Positions 19,661 to 28,400 of a DNA stretch of 64,000 bases are shown one piece after another; within the stretch, counting starts at the first letter, position 1, and each line of letters opens with the position of its first letter. A program made the translations under genes and the position numbers. The notes under the pieces are model-generated. The model did no database searches. It was given only the letters and a program-made list of their open reading frames with translations, and was not told the origin of the DNA. Source of the DNA: Noviherbaspirillum autotrophicum (GTDB taxonomy: Bacteria; Pseudomonadota; Gammaproteobacteria; Burkholderiales; Burkholderiaceae_D); the NCBI RefSeq assembly GCF_000818395.1, contig NZ_JWJG01000028.1, positions 2,339,195 to 2,403,194 on the forward strand. The letters are read 5' to 3'.

Positions 19661-20308
19661 TCATTCCACCAGATGGTTCTTGATCGCGTAGTGCGTCAGT
19701 TCCGCGTTATGCCGCAATTTCATTTTTTGCAACAGGCGAGTGCGATACATGCTGATCGTCTTGACGGATAGTGACAGCTCGAGCGCGATATCGCTGACGG
19801 TCTTGCCCGAGGCGATCATGATCAGGGTCTGGTATTCGCGGTCCGACAGGGTTTCGTGCGGCGGCACGTTGCGATCGTCGCCGATTTGGTTGGCGAGTTC
19901 CTGCGCCAGCGCCGGGCTGATGTACTTGCGCCCGGACGCGACTTGACGAATGGCGTCGACCAGTTCGGCCGGCGCGCTCTGCTTGTTCAGGTACCCGGCG
20001 GCGCCGGCCTTGAGCGAGCGGATCGCGTACTGATCTTCGCGGTGCATCGACAGCACCAGCACCGCGAGCCCGGGCGCTTCCTTCTTGATCAGCTTAAGCA
20101 CTTCGATGCCATTCTTGTCCGGCATCGAAATGTCCAGCAGCAGGATATGGGCGTCGACACTGCGTACCAGCTTGACGGCATCGTTGCCGTTCTCGGCGGC
20201 GCCGGCCACGACCATATCCCGGGTATCGGCAAGGATTTGTTTCAACCCCTCGCGCACGATGGCGTGGTCGTCGGCGATCAGGACCTTTATGGTTTCTTTG
20301 GCTGTCAT
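19661..20308 (-). CDS. NarL/FixJ-family response regulator
   Basis: 215 aa. Receiver domain residues 7-120, with acidic pocket DD at 13-14, phosphoacceptor Asp59 in ILLLDISMPDKNG, and Lys in GAAGYLNKQ. A LuxR-type helix-turn-helix follows: LSDREYQTLIMIASGKTVSDIALELSLSVKTISMYRTRLL (in part). It lies 18 bases after the sensor kinase gene and must be its partner. The pattern resembles UvrY/GacA and NarL regulators; the target genes are unknown. Confidence 0.93.
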   Translation of the reverse strand: MTAKETIKVLIADDHAIVREGLKQILADTRDMVVAGAAENGNDAVKLVRSVDAHILLLDISMPDKNGIEVLKLIKKEAPGLAVLVLSMHREDQYAIRSLKAGAAGYLNKQSAPAELVDAIRQVASGRKYISPALAQELANQIGDDRNVPPHETLSDREYQTLIMIASGKTVSDIALELSLSVKTISMYRTRLLQKMKLRHNAELTHYAIKNHLVE

Positions 20309-20326
20309 GACATGATTCTTACATGG

Positions 20327-21757
20327 TTATTCCGAGAGCGGAATCCTGATCTCGACCACAGTTCCTCCCGCTGGGCCATCGGATACGAACAACTGGCCGC
20401 CCAGCGCGCTGGCGCGCTCCGCCATGCCGCGGATGCCGAAGGATTGCGGCTTGAGCCGGTCTGCTGGAGAGATTCCCGTGCCGTCGTCGGCGATCTCCAT
20501 GCAAACGCTGCGGTTGCTGCGCACCAGTCGTACCGAAACGCGGGTCGCACCGGCATGCTTGCCGATATTGGTCAGGGCTTCCTGGAAAATGCGGAACAGC
20601 GCGGTGGCGCGGTCCGGAGGCAGGGTGATTTCTTTCTTGTTGGACGAGAATTTGCACGGGATGCCGAGCTGCTTTTCGAACTCGCGTGCCTGCCATTCGA
20701 TGGCCGCGACCAGCCCGAAGTCGAGCAGGCTGGGGCGAAGGTCGGCGGAAATGCGGTGCGCAGCTTCAATGGTGCGGTCGACCAGTTCTTCGACATAGGT
20801 GGCTTTCCCCGTCAGCACGGCATCATCCGGGGGCAGCCTGTTCTTTACCAGCGCCAGCGCCATTTTGATCGCCGTAAGGTTGCCGCCGAGGTCGTCATGG
20901 ATTTCGCGCGCGATCCGCTGGCGCTCCTCTTCCTTCACCTTGTCGATGTGTGCCGACAATTCCGCCAACTGGGCGCGCGAGCGCCTGATCTCGGCCTGTT
21001 CCTGCTTGCTCTGCGTGATGTTTGTCATGAAGCCTTCCCACTGCACGCCATCCGGCAGCAGGCGCGGCGTGGAGCGCAGGTTGATCCACTTGATGTCTTT
21101 CCACTTTTCGATCCGGATGCGTCCTTCCCAGTTCCATTGCTTCATCGATGCCGCCGAGGCCGCCATCGATTCGAAGCAGGATGGGCTATCCTCTGGCAGG
21201 ATCAGGTCGAAAAACAATGCTGAGTCGGCGCGCAGGCGTTCTGCCCCGATTCCGAGCAGGGCATGGCAGCCGGCGCTCACGTAGGGAAACGATATGCCGC
21301 CGTCAGGTCGTTGCAGTATCTGGAAAAACAGTCCGGGCGCATGCGATGCGATCGCGCGAAAGCGCGCCTCACTGCTATGCAACGCCTGCGCCGAGTCGCG
21401 GCGCGCGCTGACATCGTTGCCAATAGCGATATATACCGGTGATGCGCCGATGGCATGGCAGAACAAGCGCAATTCAACCGGATAGGTGGTGCCGTCCTTG
21501 CGTGTAAAAGAAGTGTCGAGCGAGGTCGGTTTCGCCTGCCTATGCGCTAAGGGGAGCAGGGCGCGCTGCAACGTGTCATCTGGAAGACAGCGCGCCACGT
21601 CGCGCAGCGTCATGCTCGCCAGTTCATGCGCGGTGTAGCCGAGATTCCTGCGCGCCGCCTTGTTGACCTGCACAAAATGCAGCGTGGCGCAGTCCGCGAT
21701 GTAGATTTCGCTGAACGAGCCCTGCATGATTATTGGCAGCCATTCCGCTCGCATCAT
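20327..21757 (-). CDS. PAS-domain sensor histidine kinase (HisKA_3 type)
   Basis: About 476 aa. Two PAS domains (EIYIADCATLHFVQVNKAAR at the start; FRAIASHAPGLFFQILQ next), a coiled linker, a HisKA_3 dimerisation motif RQRIAREIHDDLGGNLTAIK with the phosphorylated His, then a HATPase domain (FQEALTNIGKHAGATRVSV, MEIADDGTGI, FGIRGMAERASALGG). No membrane segment, so it probably senses a cytoplasmic signal. The ATG at 21757 has AAGGA about 12 bases upstream; an in-frame GTG at 21805 would add 16 residues. It is followed by its response regulator. Confidence 0.9.
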   Translation of the reverse strand: MMRAEWLPIIMQGSFSEIYIADCATLHFVQVNKAARRNLGYTAHELASMTLRDVARCLPDDTLQRALLPLAHRQAKPTSLDTSFTRKDGTTYPVELRLFCHAIGASPVYIAIGNDVSARRDSAQALHSSEARFRAIASHAPGLFFQILQRPDGGISFPYVSAGCHALLGIGAERLRADSALFFDLILPEDSPSCFESMAASAASMKQWNWEGRIRIEKWKDIKWINLRSTPRLLPDGVQWEGFMTNITQSKQEQAEIRRSRAQLAELSAHIDKVKEEERQRIAREIHDDLGGNLTAIKMALALVKNRLPPDDAVLTGKATYVEELVDRTIEAAHRISADLRPSLLDFGLVAAIEWQAREFEKQLGIPCKFSSNKKEITLPPDRATALFRIFQEALTNIGKHAGATRVSVRLVRSNRSVCMEIADDGTGISPADRLKPQSFGIRGMAERASALGGQLFVSDGPAGGTVVEIRIPLSE

Positions 21758-22017
21758 CTCGACTGGGTTTCCTTGTTTTTCCGTCAACGCAGTGTATGGC
21801 ACCACATTGCCGCGTTAATGATTACCGGGACGGCACATTATATGTTTCCCTGAGCAATTTTCAGACGGTGAGAGCGAAAACGGGGGGCGAGAAGGACAAG
21901 TGTGGAAGTGCGCGCAGGTATGTCAGCGGAATAAAAATATAAAACAGGCAAGCCGATCACGCGGCAGGCGAAAGGACTTCCAAAATGTAATGAATGGGTG
22001 CTATAATTTTGTCTTTC

Positions 22018-22094
22018 GCGGCTGTAGCTCAGCTGGATAGAGTACTTGGCTACGAACCAAGGGGTCGTGGGTTCGATTCCTGCCAGCCGCACCA
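22018..22094 (+). tRNA. tRNA-Arg (anticodon ACG), CCA encoded
   Basis: 77 bases folding as a cloverleaf. The acceptor stem is GCGGCTG (22018-22024) with CAGCCGC (22084-22090), followed by A and CCA. The D-arm is GCTCAGCTGGATAGAGT-like; the anticodon stem CTTGG/CCAAG encloses loop CTACGAA with anticodon ACG at 22052-22054; the T-arm contains GGTTCGATTCC. ACG reads CGN arginine codons, with A34 normally edited to inosine. Confidence 0.97.
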
Positions 22095-22102
22095 TTATAC
22101 GA

Positions 22103-22133
22103 GGGGTCAGATCGCAAGGTCTGATCCCTTTTT
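22103..22133 (+). terminator. Rho-independent terminator after tRNA-Arg
   Basis: GGGGTCAGA (22103-22111), an 8-base loop, and TCTGATCCC (22120-22128) form a nine-pair stem with one G-T pair, followed by TTTTT. It lies nine bases after the tRNA. Confidence 0.85.
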
Positions 22134-22321
22134 GGTTTTTATCTGCCGTTCTTCCACATTTCCATCCTGCCGTAAGGGATGCGACGACCTTGGTGCTTGC
22201 TGCTCCCTGCAGCGTCCGGGCACATGCTCTCGGTGCTTTTTTTAACATCGCCGGCCTCATCCCCTCGTATATGGGATAACGATATGGCGTGTGACGTGTC
22301 AATATTTCGCCAGGGAAACAT

Positions 22322-22381
22322 TTTCATCCTGAACCAGGATGAAACCGGCCGTCATGCCTTCAAAAGGGGACCATGACGGCC
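22322..22381 (+). promoter_or_regulatory. Two perfect hairpins in the leader of the diguanylate cyclase gene
   Basis: The 330 bases between tRNA and cyclase hold no gene. At the end are TTTCATCCTG (22322-22331) with its exact complement 22335-22344 around a 3-base loop, then GGCCGTCATG (22347-22356) with its exact complement 22372-22381. The second loop exposes AAAAGGGGA, and its right arm contains the in-frame ATG at 22373. The arrangement suggests control of translation initiation. It does not match a c-di-GMP riboswitch that I recognise. Confidence 0.5.
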
Positions 22382-22423
22382 GTAAATCCAGTTATAACCA
22401 TCAGAAAATATGGGAGACGCACC

Positions 22424-23626
22424 ATGGACTCCGTTCAGCGCATGGTGGAACAATTCGGCGGGAATGACGCCAAGATGCGCCGGCTCGTGATGTATTGGGG
22501 CGCAACCGTACTTCTGTATCTGCTTTGCCTTTCAATCCTGTGGGTGGAGGTCGAGTCCGGGGCCGCGGCGCGGCGTCCGGTATGGTGGCTGACGGTGCTG
22601 GCCGTTGCCGGGCATTTGCTTTTTTATGGACTTATCCGGCTGAGCAAATACCTGAATCTGACGCCGGCCCAGCTATCGGTATATCAGGGACGTTTTGCGA
22701 TTTTTTGCACGGTGGCCGGATATTCGATGATGGGGCCGTTGCGCGGAGCGTCGCTCGTCATCCTCCTGGTCATCCTGGTTTTTTGCGCCTTTACGCTGGA
22801 AGCGAAAAAGACACATTCCCTTTGCGTATTTGCCATCATCCTTCTTGGCTGCACGATGGCCTCGATGAAATACACCGTTCCCCAGCTATTCAATGCAAAA
22901 ACCGAGCTGATCCACTTCACTCTCAGTGGGTCGGCGCTCTTGGTGGTGGCTTTACTGACCGGCCAACTGAGCGAGCTGCGTGCGAGGCTGAAAGCGCAAA
23001 AGGCGGAGTTGATCGAGGCGCTGGCGCATATCCAGCTGCTTGCCGAGCGCGACGACCTGACATTGCTTCCCAACAGGCGTTACATGAGCGATCTTCTCGG
23101 GCGGGAGGAGTGCCGGCGAAAAAATGACAGCGGCGCGGCCTGCCTGGTGATGCTGGATATCGACTGGTTCAAGAAGATCAATGACACGTACGGACATTTC
23201 GCCGGAGACGATGTCCTGCGCAGGTTTGCCGAAGAGGGGCGTCTTCAGCTGAGAAGCGACGATGTGCTCGCACGCTGGGGCGGTGAAGAATTCCTGCTGT
23301 ATCTGCGTGAAACGCGGCTGGAGGTCGCGCGGACGGTGATCGAGCGATTGCGGGAGCAGATCGCGTCCTTGCGTTTCGATTGCTGCGGTGCCCATTTTGG
23401 CGTCACTTTTTCAGCAGGGCTGATCGAGCTGTTGCCGGATGAGCCGATGGATGCCGGCATCCGACGCGCCGATGCACTGTTGTATCGGGCAAAAGCGGAA
23501 GGCCGCAACCGCGTACTTGCGGAGCATGCTGTTGCCGCCAAGCGGGAGATGCCCGCAACGTGCGCGCCTGGAAGTCCGGCGGCGGCGCGGGGAATTATCG
23601 AATGCGCTGGCGGCCTCGCGCCATGA
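22424..23626 (+). CDS. Membrane-anchored diguanylate cyclase
   Basis: 400 aa. Residues about 18-190 contain five to six hydrophobic membrane segments (for example GATVLLYLLCLSILWVEV, SLVILLVILVFCAFTLE, ALLVVALLTGQL), then a short coiled region and a GGDEF domain. The active site WGGEEFLLYL is intact and preceded at five residues by an inhibitory-site RSDD. The start at 22424 (MDSVQRMV) has GGGAGACG upstream; an in-frame ATG at 22373 with AAAGGGG upstream would add 17 residues, but it lies in a hairpin arm. The 3' end overlaps the convergent PIN-like gene by 32 bases. Confidence 0.88.
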   Translation: MDSVQRMVEQFGGNDAKMRRLVMYWGATVLLYLLCLSILWVEVESGAAARRPVWWLTVLAVAGHLLFYGLIRLSKYLNLTPAQLSVYQGRFAIFCTVAGYSMMGPLRGASLVILLVILVFCAFTLEAKKTHSLCVFAIILLGCTMASMKYTVPQLFNAKTELIHFTLSGSALLVVALLTGQLSELRARLKAQKAELIEALAHIQLLAERDDLTLLPNRRYMSDLLGREECRRKNDSGAACLVMLDIDWFKKINDTYGHFAGDDVLRRFAEEGRLQLRSDDVLARWGGEEFLLYLRETRLEVARTVIERLREQIASLRFDCCGAHFGVTFSAGLIELLPDEPMDAGIRRADALLYRAKAEGRNRVLAEHAVAAKREMPATCAPGSPAAARGIIECAGGLAP

Positions 23627-24119
23627 AGCGTTGCAGCAGGGCGCTGACTGTGGCGCGTATCTGGCGGCTTTTCAGCTTGTCGAGATAGCTGCAGGTCGAC
23701 ATCAGCAGCACGTTTTCCGGCAAGTTCTTCAGGAAATGCGCATGCCCGGCGCTGGCATCGTCGAGCAAGAGAATCACCGCGTCGGCCCCGCGCGCCAGTT
23801 CGCGTCCGAGGATTTCAGCAGCCGCGTGTTCGTTATGGCTGCGGGTGGCCGTGCCGTCGGCAGCATGCCGCAGCACGATGAACTCTTCCAGTTCTTCCGT
23901 GCACAGTACGGATACGTTGCGGCCGTCGTTGTTCCGGATCCACTCCAGCGCATCCGGAGCACCTGGAATTTCCACGTGGGCGACGAGGTCATGGCGCACC
24001 ATGTCCGGAATCAGAACGCGCATTGCCGGCGCCAGGGTCAGCAGGGTGTCGAGCTCGTCCGCCATAGCCAGATCGATGAGCGGGCGGGAATCGGTAATGA
24101 TCAATGAAGTCGTGTCCAT
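23595..24119 (-). CDS. PIN-domain-like protein
   Basis: 174 aa. It starts LIITDSRPLIDLAMADEL, which fits the first acidic strand of PIN domains; a central glutamate-rich part (TEELEEFIVLRHA) and a later acidic DDASAGHAHFLKNLPENV match the expected layout of a PIN nuclease fold. Such proteins are metal-dependent RNases or, in toxin-antitoxin systems, toxins; no small antitoxin gene is adjacent. An SOS-like operator lies 32 bases upstream of the ATG. Function as a nuclease is an inference and the catalytic set should be checked by structure prediction. Confidence 0.65.
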   Translation of the reverse strand: MDTTSLIITDSRPLIDLAMADELDTLLTLAPAMRVLIPDMVRHDLVAHVEIPGAPDALEWIRNNDGRNVSVLCTEELEEFIVLRHAADGTATRSHNEHAAAEILGRELARGADAVILLLDDASAGHAHFLKNLPENVLLMSTCSYLDKLKSRQIRATVSALLQRFMARGRQRIR

Positions 24120-24150
24120 GGCGTCCGGTCTGGCAATGAATCAGCAGTTG

Positions 24151-24176
24151 ATATACTGTTTATTTGTACAGTATAT
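24151..24176. promoter_or_regulatory. LexA/SOS-like operator
   Basis: ATATACTGT-N8-ACAGTATAT, a perfect 9-base inverted repeat. Its core TACTG-N10-CAGTA is the E. coli-type LexA box. On the plus strand TTGATA (24148-24153) and TATATG (24172-24177), 18 bases apart, could be a promoter that the box would cover, reading to the rhodanese gene. The minus-strand PIN-like gene starts 32 bases away on the other side. Confidence 0.65.
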
Positions 24177-24302
24177 GCCAATCGCTATGAAATACCAGAG
24201 TATTTCTTACACAAAATGCCTGCCGGAGAAGAAGGAATCGATGGCCGCCGCGGCGATACAATCGCCTGTATGCATTTCTTCAATTTGTGTCAGGAAAGCC
24301 AA

Positions 24303-24722
24303 ATGCGTCTTTTGCAAAACATTCTCCTTCGCGGCGCCATTGCCGTCGCGATTTCGACCGCGTCAGGCACGCACCTGCCGGTATACGCCGCCGAACCGGC
24401 TTTCGCCACGATCGACGTGCAGCAGGGACGCGCCTTGAAAGAGCAAGGCGTCCTCCTGCTGGACGTGCGCGAGCCGGCCGAATATGAAGAGGTGCATGCG
24501 CCAGGCAGCACCTTGGTGCCGCTGAGCGAACTTCCGTCGCGTTTGCAGGAATTGCGCAGCCACCTATTGAAGCCGGTCGCCGTCATCTGCCGCTCCGGCC
24601 GGCGCTCCGCGCGGGCGGCAGAGATCATGGCCCGGGCCGGATTCACCAACGTCTATAACGTGCAGGGCGGCATGAATGCATGGGAAGCAGCAAATCTGCC
24701 AGTGATCAAGGGCGTCCGGTGA
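24303..24722 (+). CDS. Exported rhodanese-like sulfurtransferase
   Basis: 139 aa. Residues 1-30 look like a signal peptide (MRLLQNILLRGAIAVAIS ending VYAA), so the protein is probably periplasmic. The single rhodanese domain has LLLDVREPAEYEEVHAPG and the active-site loop ICRSGRRSARAA with Cys96. The start at 24303 has AGGAAAG upstream; an in-frame ATG at 24216 would bury the signal peptide. Substrate unknown; single-domain periplasmic rhodaneses often handle thiosulfate or sulfane sulfur. It is downstream of the SOS-like box, with about 130 bases between. Confidence 0.88.
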   Translation: MRLLQNILLRGAIAVAISTASGTHLPVYAAEPAFATIDVQQGRALKEQGVLLLDVREPAEYEEVHAPGSTLVPLSELPSRLQELRSHLLKPVAVICRSGRRSARAAEIMARAGFTNVYNVQGGMNAWEAANLPVIKGVR

Positions 24723-24820
24723 GATTGATTGCTCTGGCTTGCTGAGCCGCGAAGCGTCTTCATGGCGTCAGGCGGTCTGCGGCCTTGGTCGTACGCGCGT
24801 CGATTGGCACAGCTGGCGCG

Positions 24821-25432
24821 TCAGGAAGGCAAGGCTAGCGCGGCGACGAAGCCGTGCGGTACATCGAGATCGAGCACCCGGCAGCGCTCTAGCAGGTGCT
24901 CCAGCTCCGGGCTCCATTCCTGTAAATGCATGCCGTGGCATTTCAGCCCGGCTTCCAGGCGCGTCCATGCGCGTGCGAATGCGTACGATTGAGCGGCTGC
25001 CGGCAGCGCGCCGATGACAGCCGCCGCCTGCGGCCCAAGGTAGTCGCGTGCCACCGCTTCCCGGTCGGACGCCGTGAGTTCACTCTCATCCACCCGCATC
25101 AGGTCGATGCCCACTGCGCCGCGCGCATGGATGGCGGCCAGCGAAAGACCGGGTTCATGGCTGAGCGACAAGCCGATGCGCGATTCCGGCAGGTCAAGCC
25201 GCAGCGGCTGCCCCGGGACTGCAATCAGCGGAATGTCGCGCGGGGGGCGATCGAGAAGGATGCCTAGTGCGTCGCGCAAGGCCGAGCGCGCCAGGGCGCG
25301 CGCGCCGTCGCGGATCGGGGTGTCGGGCGTGGCAACCGACAGGACCAGCGGAGTGTCTTTTTGGCGCAGCGCCGCGATGTCCAGTGTGCCGGGGCCGGCC
25401 CAATGCTGCACCGCCAGCGCGGTGCGCTGCAT
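24821..25432 (-). CDS. 4'-phosphopantetheinyl transferase
   Basis: 203 aa, Sfp-like. The family motifs are ARSALRDALGILL about residue 48, ESRIGLSLSHEPGLSLAAI, GAVGIDLMRVDES (metal-binding Asp), and FARAWTRLEAGLKCHG (the W-x-x-x-E-A-x-x-K signature as WTRLEAGLK). It converts carrier domains to the holo form. It starts 11 bases after the synthetase gene stop and is clearly its partner; it may also serve the acyl carrier protein of the glycan cluster. The ATG at 25432 is preferred; an open frame continues upstream but inside the synthetase gene. Confidence 0.9.
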   Translation of the reverse strand: MQRTALAVQHWAGPGTLDIAALRQKDTPLVLSVATPDTPIRDGARALARSALRDALGILLDRPPRDIPLIAVPGQPLRLDLPESRIGLSLSHEPGLSLAAIHARGAVGIDLMRVDESELTASDREAVARDYLGPQAAAVIGALPAAAQSYAFARAWTRLEAGLKCHGMHLQEWSPELEHLLERCRVLDLDVPHGFVAALALPS

Positions 25433-25443
25433 CCGATCCACGC

Positions 25444-28400
25444 CTAGCCGCGCGCTGGCGCTGCCGGGCAGCCGCGCCAGCTTGATCCGGCCGGAATGAA
25501 TTCGCCCTTCATCACCAGTGTCAAGGCGCCGATTTTCGCGCCGTCGGCGACATGGGCGCTGAACAGTACCGCGCTGCGCGGGCCCAGGTAGACGCCCTTG
25601 CCGATCTTGACCTGGTCGATCTTCATGACGCGGTCTTCGAACAGGTGGGTCTGCGGGCAGGCCAGAGCATTGATTTCGCTGTAGTCGCCGATACTCACGC
25701 AGTCGAATTCGGTGATGTCGGTGGTATCCATGTACACGCCGCGCCCGATGCGGCAGCCGAACAGGTTCAGGGCCACCGGCAGCATCGGCGTGCCGCGCAG
25801 GTAGCGCATGAAGTTGGGAACGGTAATGCCTTCGTACATGTTGGTCACCGCTTCCGACAGCCACACGAACTTTGTCCACATCGGCTTGGTGCAGGCCTTG
25901 TAGCGGAACAGCAGCAGCCACTTGAGGCCGGCGACGAACAGCAGGGTGCCGATGCCGAACAACAGGCCGGCAATGGCTAGCTGCAGGATCACGTCTTGCC
26001 AGCGGCCGGCGCCGGCGACCGACATCACGTTCAGCACCACGGTGTAACCGACAGCCGTCACGATGGCGTGCGGCGCGACGATGCGGAAGGCTTCGATCAC
26101 GCCACGGCAGATGCGGCGCAGCAGCGATGGACGGAAGGTGAGCGAATCCGGGAAGCCGCTCAGCTGTTCGCGCGCCGGCAGGTTGATCGGCGGCGAGCCG
26201 AGCCAGGTGTCGCCCTCGCGCATCTGGTCATTGCGCGGCGTGCGAGTATGCACCCCGATCAATGCGTTTTCAGGCAGCACGGTGCCGTCCGGGACATAAG
26301 CGCCGTTGCCGACGAAGCTGCGCCGCGAGATCACGGTGGGCTGCACCGACATCCAGCCGCCGTCGATCTGTTCGTCGCCCAGCATCACCGCGTCGGCGAT
26401 GAAGGTTTCGTCGCCCAGCGTGAGCATGTCGGGTACCACGCCCAGCGCGGAGGAAATCTCGGCATTGCGGCCGACCTTGGCGCCCAGCAGGCGGTACCAG
26501 AACGGCGCATAGATCGTCGCATACACGCCGTGCAGAATGTTCAGGCTGGATTCCTGGATCTGGTTCACCAGCCATTTTCCGCAGTAGACCGCGCTGTGTA
26601 CCGGCCAGGAGCCGGGTTTCATGCGCGGCAGGACACTCCAGCGGATGCCGGCCGAAATCAGCGCGGTACACACGATCAGCAGCGCCGACGCCGGCAGCGC
26701 GAGCACGAAATACTTCACCAGCAGCAGCGACGGTGCGCTGGTCTGCATCCAGGGGAAGTGATCCGGGTCGGATAACCAGTCGATCAGCATGAAGCTCGGG
26801 AACACCGGCAGGAAGAACAGCGCGGCGATCGCCAGTGCACCCAGGAAGAAGAATGCCGCTTCACCTGCCAGGCGCAGGCGCGAGACGGCCGGCCGCGCAG
26901 GCAGCGAGGCCGGGTCGAAGCTGCCGCTGTCGCGTGCCGGTGAGCCGCTCCAGATGCGGGATGCGGGCACGCGCATGCCGTCGACGAGCGCCGACTGGCC
27001 TTCCAGGTGGCCGCGTTTTTCAATGGCGGTATTACCTTCGAGGACCGCATACGAGCCGACATAGGAATCGTCGCCGAGCGAGATGGTGCCGAGCCGCAGT
27101 TCGCCATCCTGCACGCGCGCATTCTCGAAGTTGACGGCATTGCCGATGCTGACGCCGTCGCCGATGGACAGCAGATCGGGGGCGCGCAGGGTGATCGAAC
27201 CGATCAGCACCTCGCGTCCGATGTCGGCGCCCAGCGCGCGCAGCCACCATGTATAGAGCGACGAACCGCCCAGCAAGTAGGTCGGCGCCGCCTCGACCAG
27301 CCGGTCGGCCAGCCACCAGCGGTAATACGTCACGCCCCACAGCGGATAGCGGCCTGCCTTGAGCCTGCCGGCGATGAGCCATTTGCCGGCGATGGCGATG
27401 GCGAATTCCAGCAGCGTGGCGAGCAGGAACACGCCGACCGAAGCGGCAATGGCGCGCGGAATCGAGTCACCCGGGTCGCCGGTGAAGAAGTGATAGGTAA
27501 AGAACGGCGCCAGCCACTGGCCCATGCGGATCGTAATCAGCAGTGGCACCGCCGCGGCCTGGGCCGCGCCGCACATCCAGCGCTTCAGGGTGGAGGGGCG
27601 CGCAGCCGGGGCGGCCGCCTCGGTAGCACCTCCGGCGGCTGTTTCCGGTGCCAGTTCAATGGCTTGCGCGATGCAGCCAATGCGGCGGTTCTGATAAATG
27701 TCGCGCACCGTGACGTGGGTGAAGCCGGGATGCGCGCGCAATGCCGACGCCAGGCGCGCCGCGAACAGCGAATGACCGCCCAGGTCCGAGAAGAAATCCG
27801 CATCGCGCCGGATCGGCTGACCGGGGAAAAGGCTCGCCAATGCGGCAAACAGCGCTTCCTCGGCCGGTGTCTGCGGCGTGTCCGAGCCATCAGCAGCCGT
27901 GGCAACGGCCAGCGGGCGCGCCTTGAGTACTTTGCGGTCGATCTTGCCAGAGATAAGGCGCGGCATTTCGTCCAGCATTTCGAAGTGCCCGGGCACCATG
28001 TAGGGCGGCAGGCACTCGGCCAGCGCGCCGCGCAGGTCGGCGGCGGACAGGCGGGCGCCGCCTTCCGGCACGATGAAGGCGATCAGCTGCTCGATGCCGT
28101 CATCCTTGCGCAGCACGACCGCTGCCGTGCCGACGCCGGGCTGGCGTGCGAGCACTGCTTCGATTTCGCCGAGTTCGACGCGAAAGCCGCGGATCTTGAC
28201 CTGGTCGTCGGTGCGCCCCAGGCATTGCACGCGGCCGTCGGCGTCGATGCGCGCCAGGTCGCCGGTGCGGTACAGCCGGGCATGGTGACGGCTGCCGCCG
28301 GCCCACGGATTGGGCAGGAATTTTTCGGCGGTCAGGTCGGGGCGGCCGAGATAGCCGAGCGCCACGCCGGGGCCGGTGATGCACAGCTCCCCGGTGTCGC

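Noticed and set aside
21838-22302. 154-codon minus-strand frame crossing tRNA-Arg
   Set aside because: It contains the well-known false protein made by reading a tRNA antisense (AGIEPTTPWFVAKYS); no true gene.
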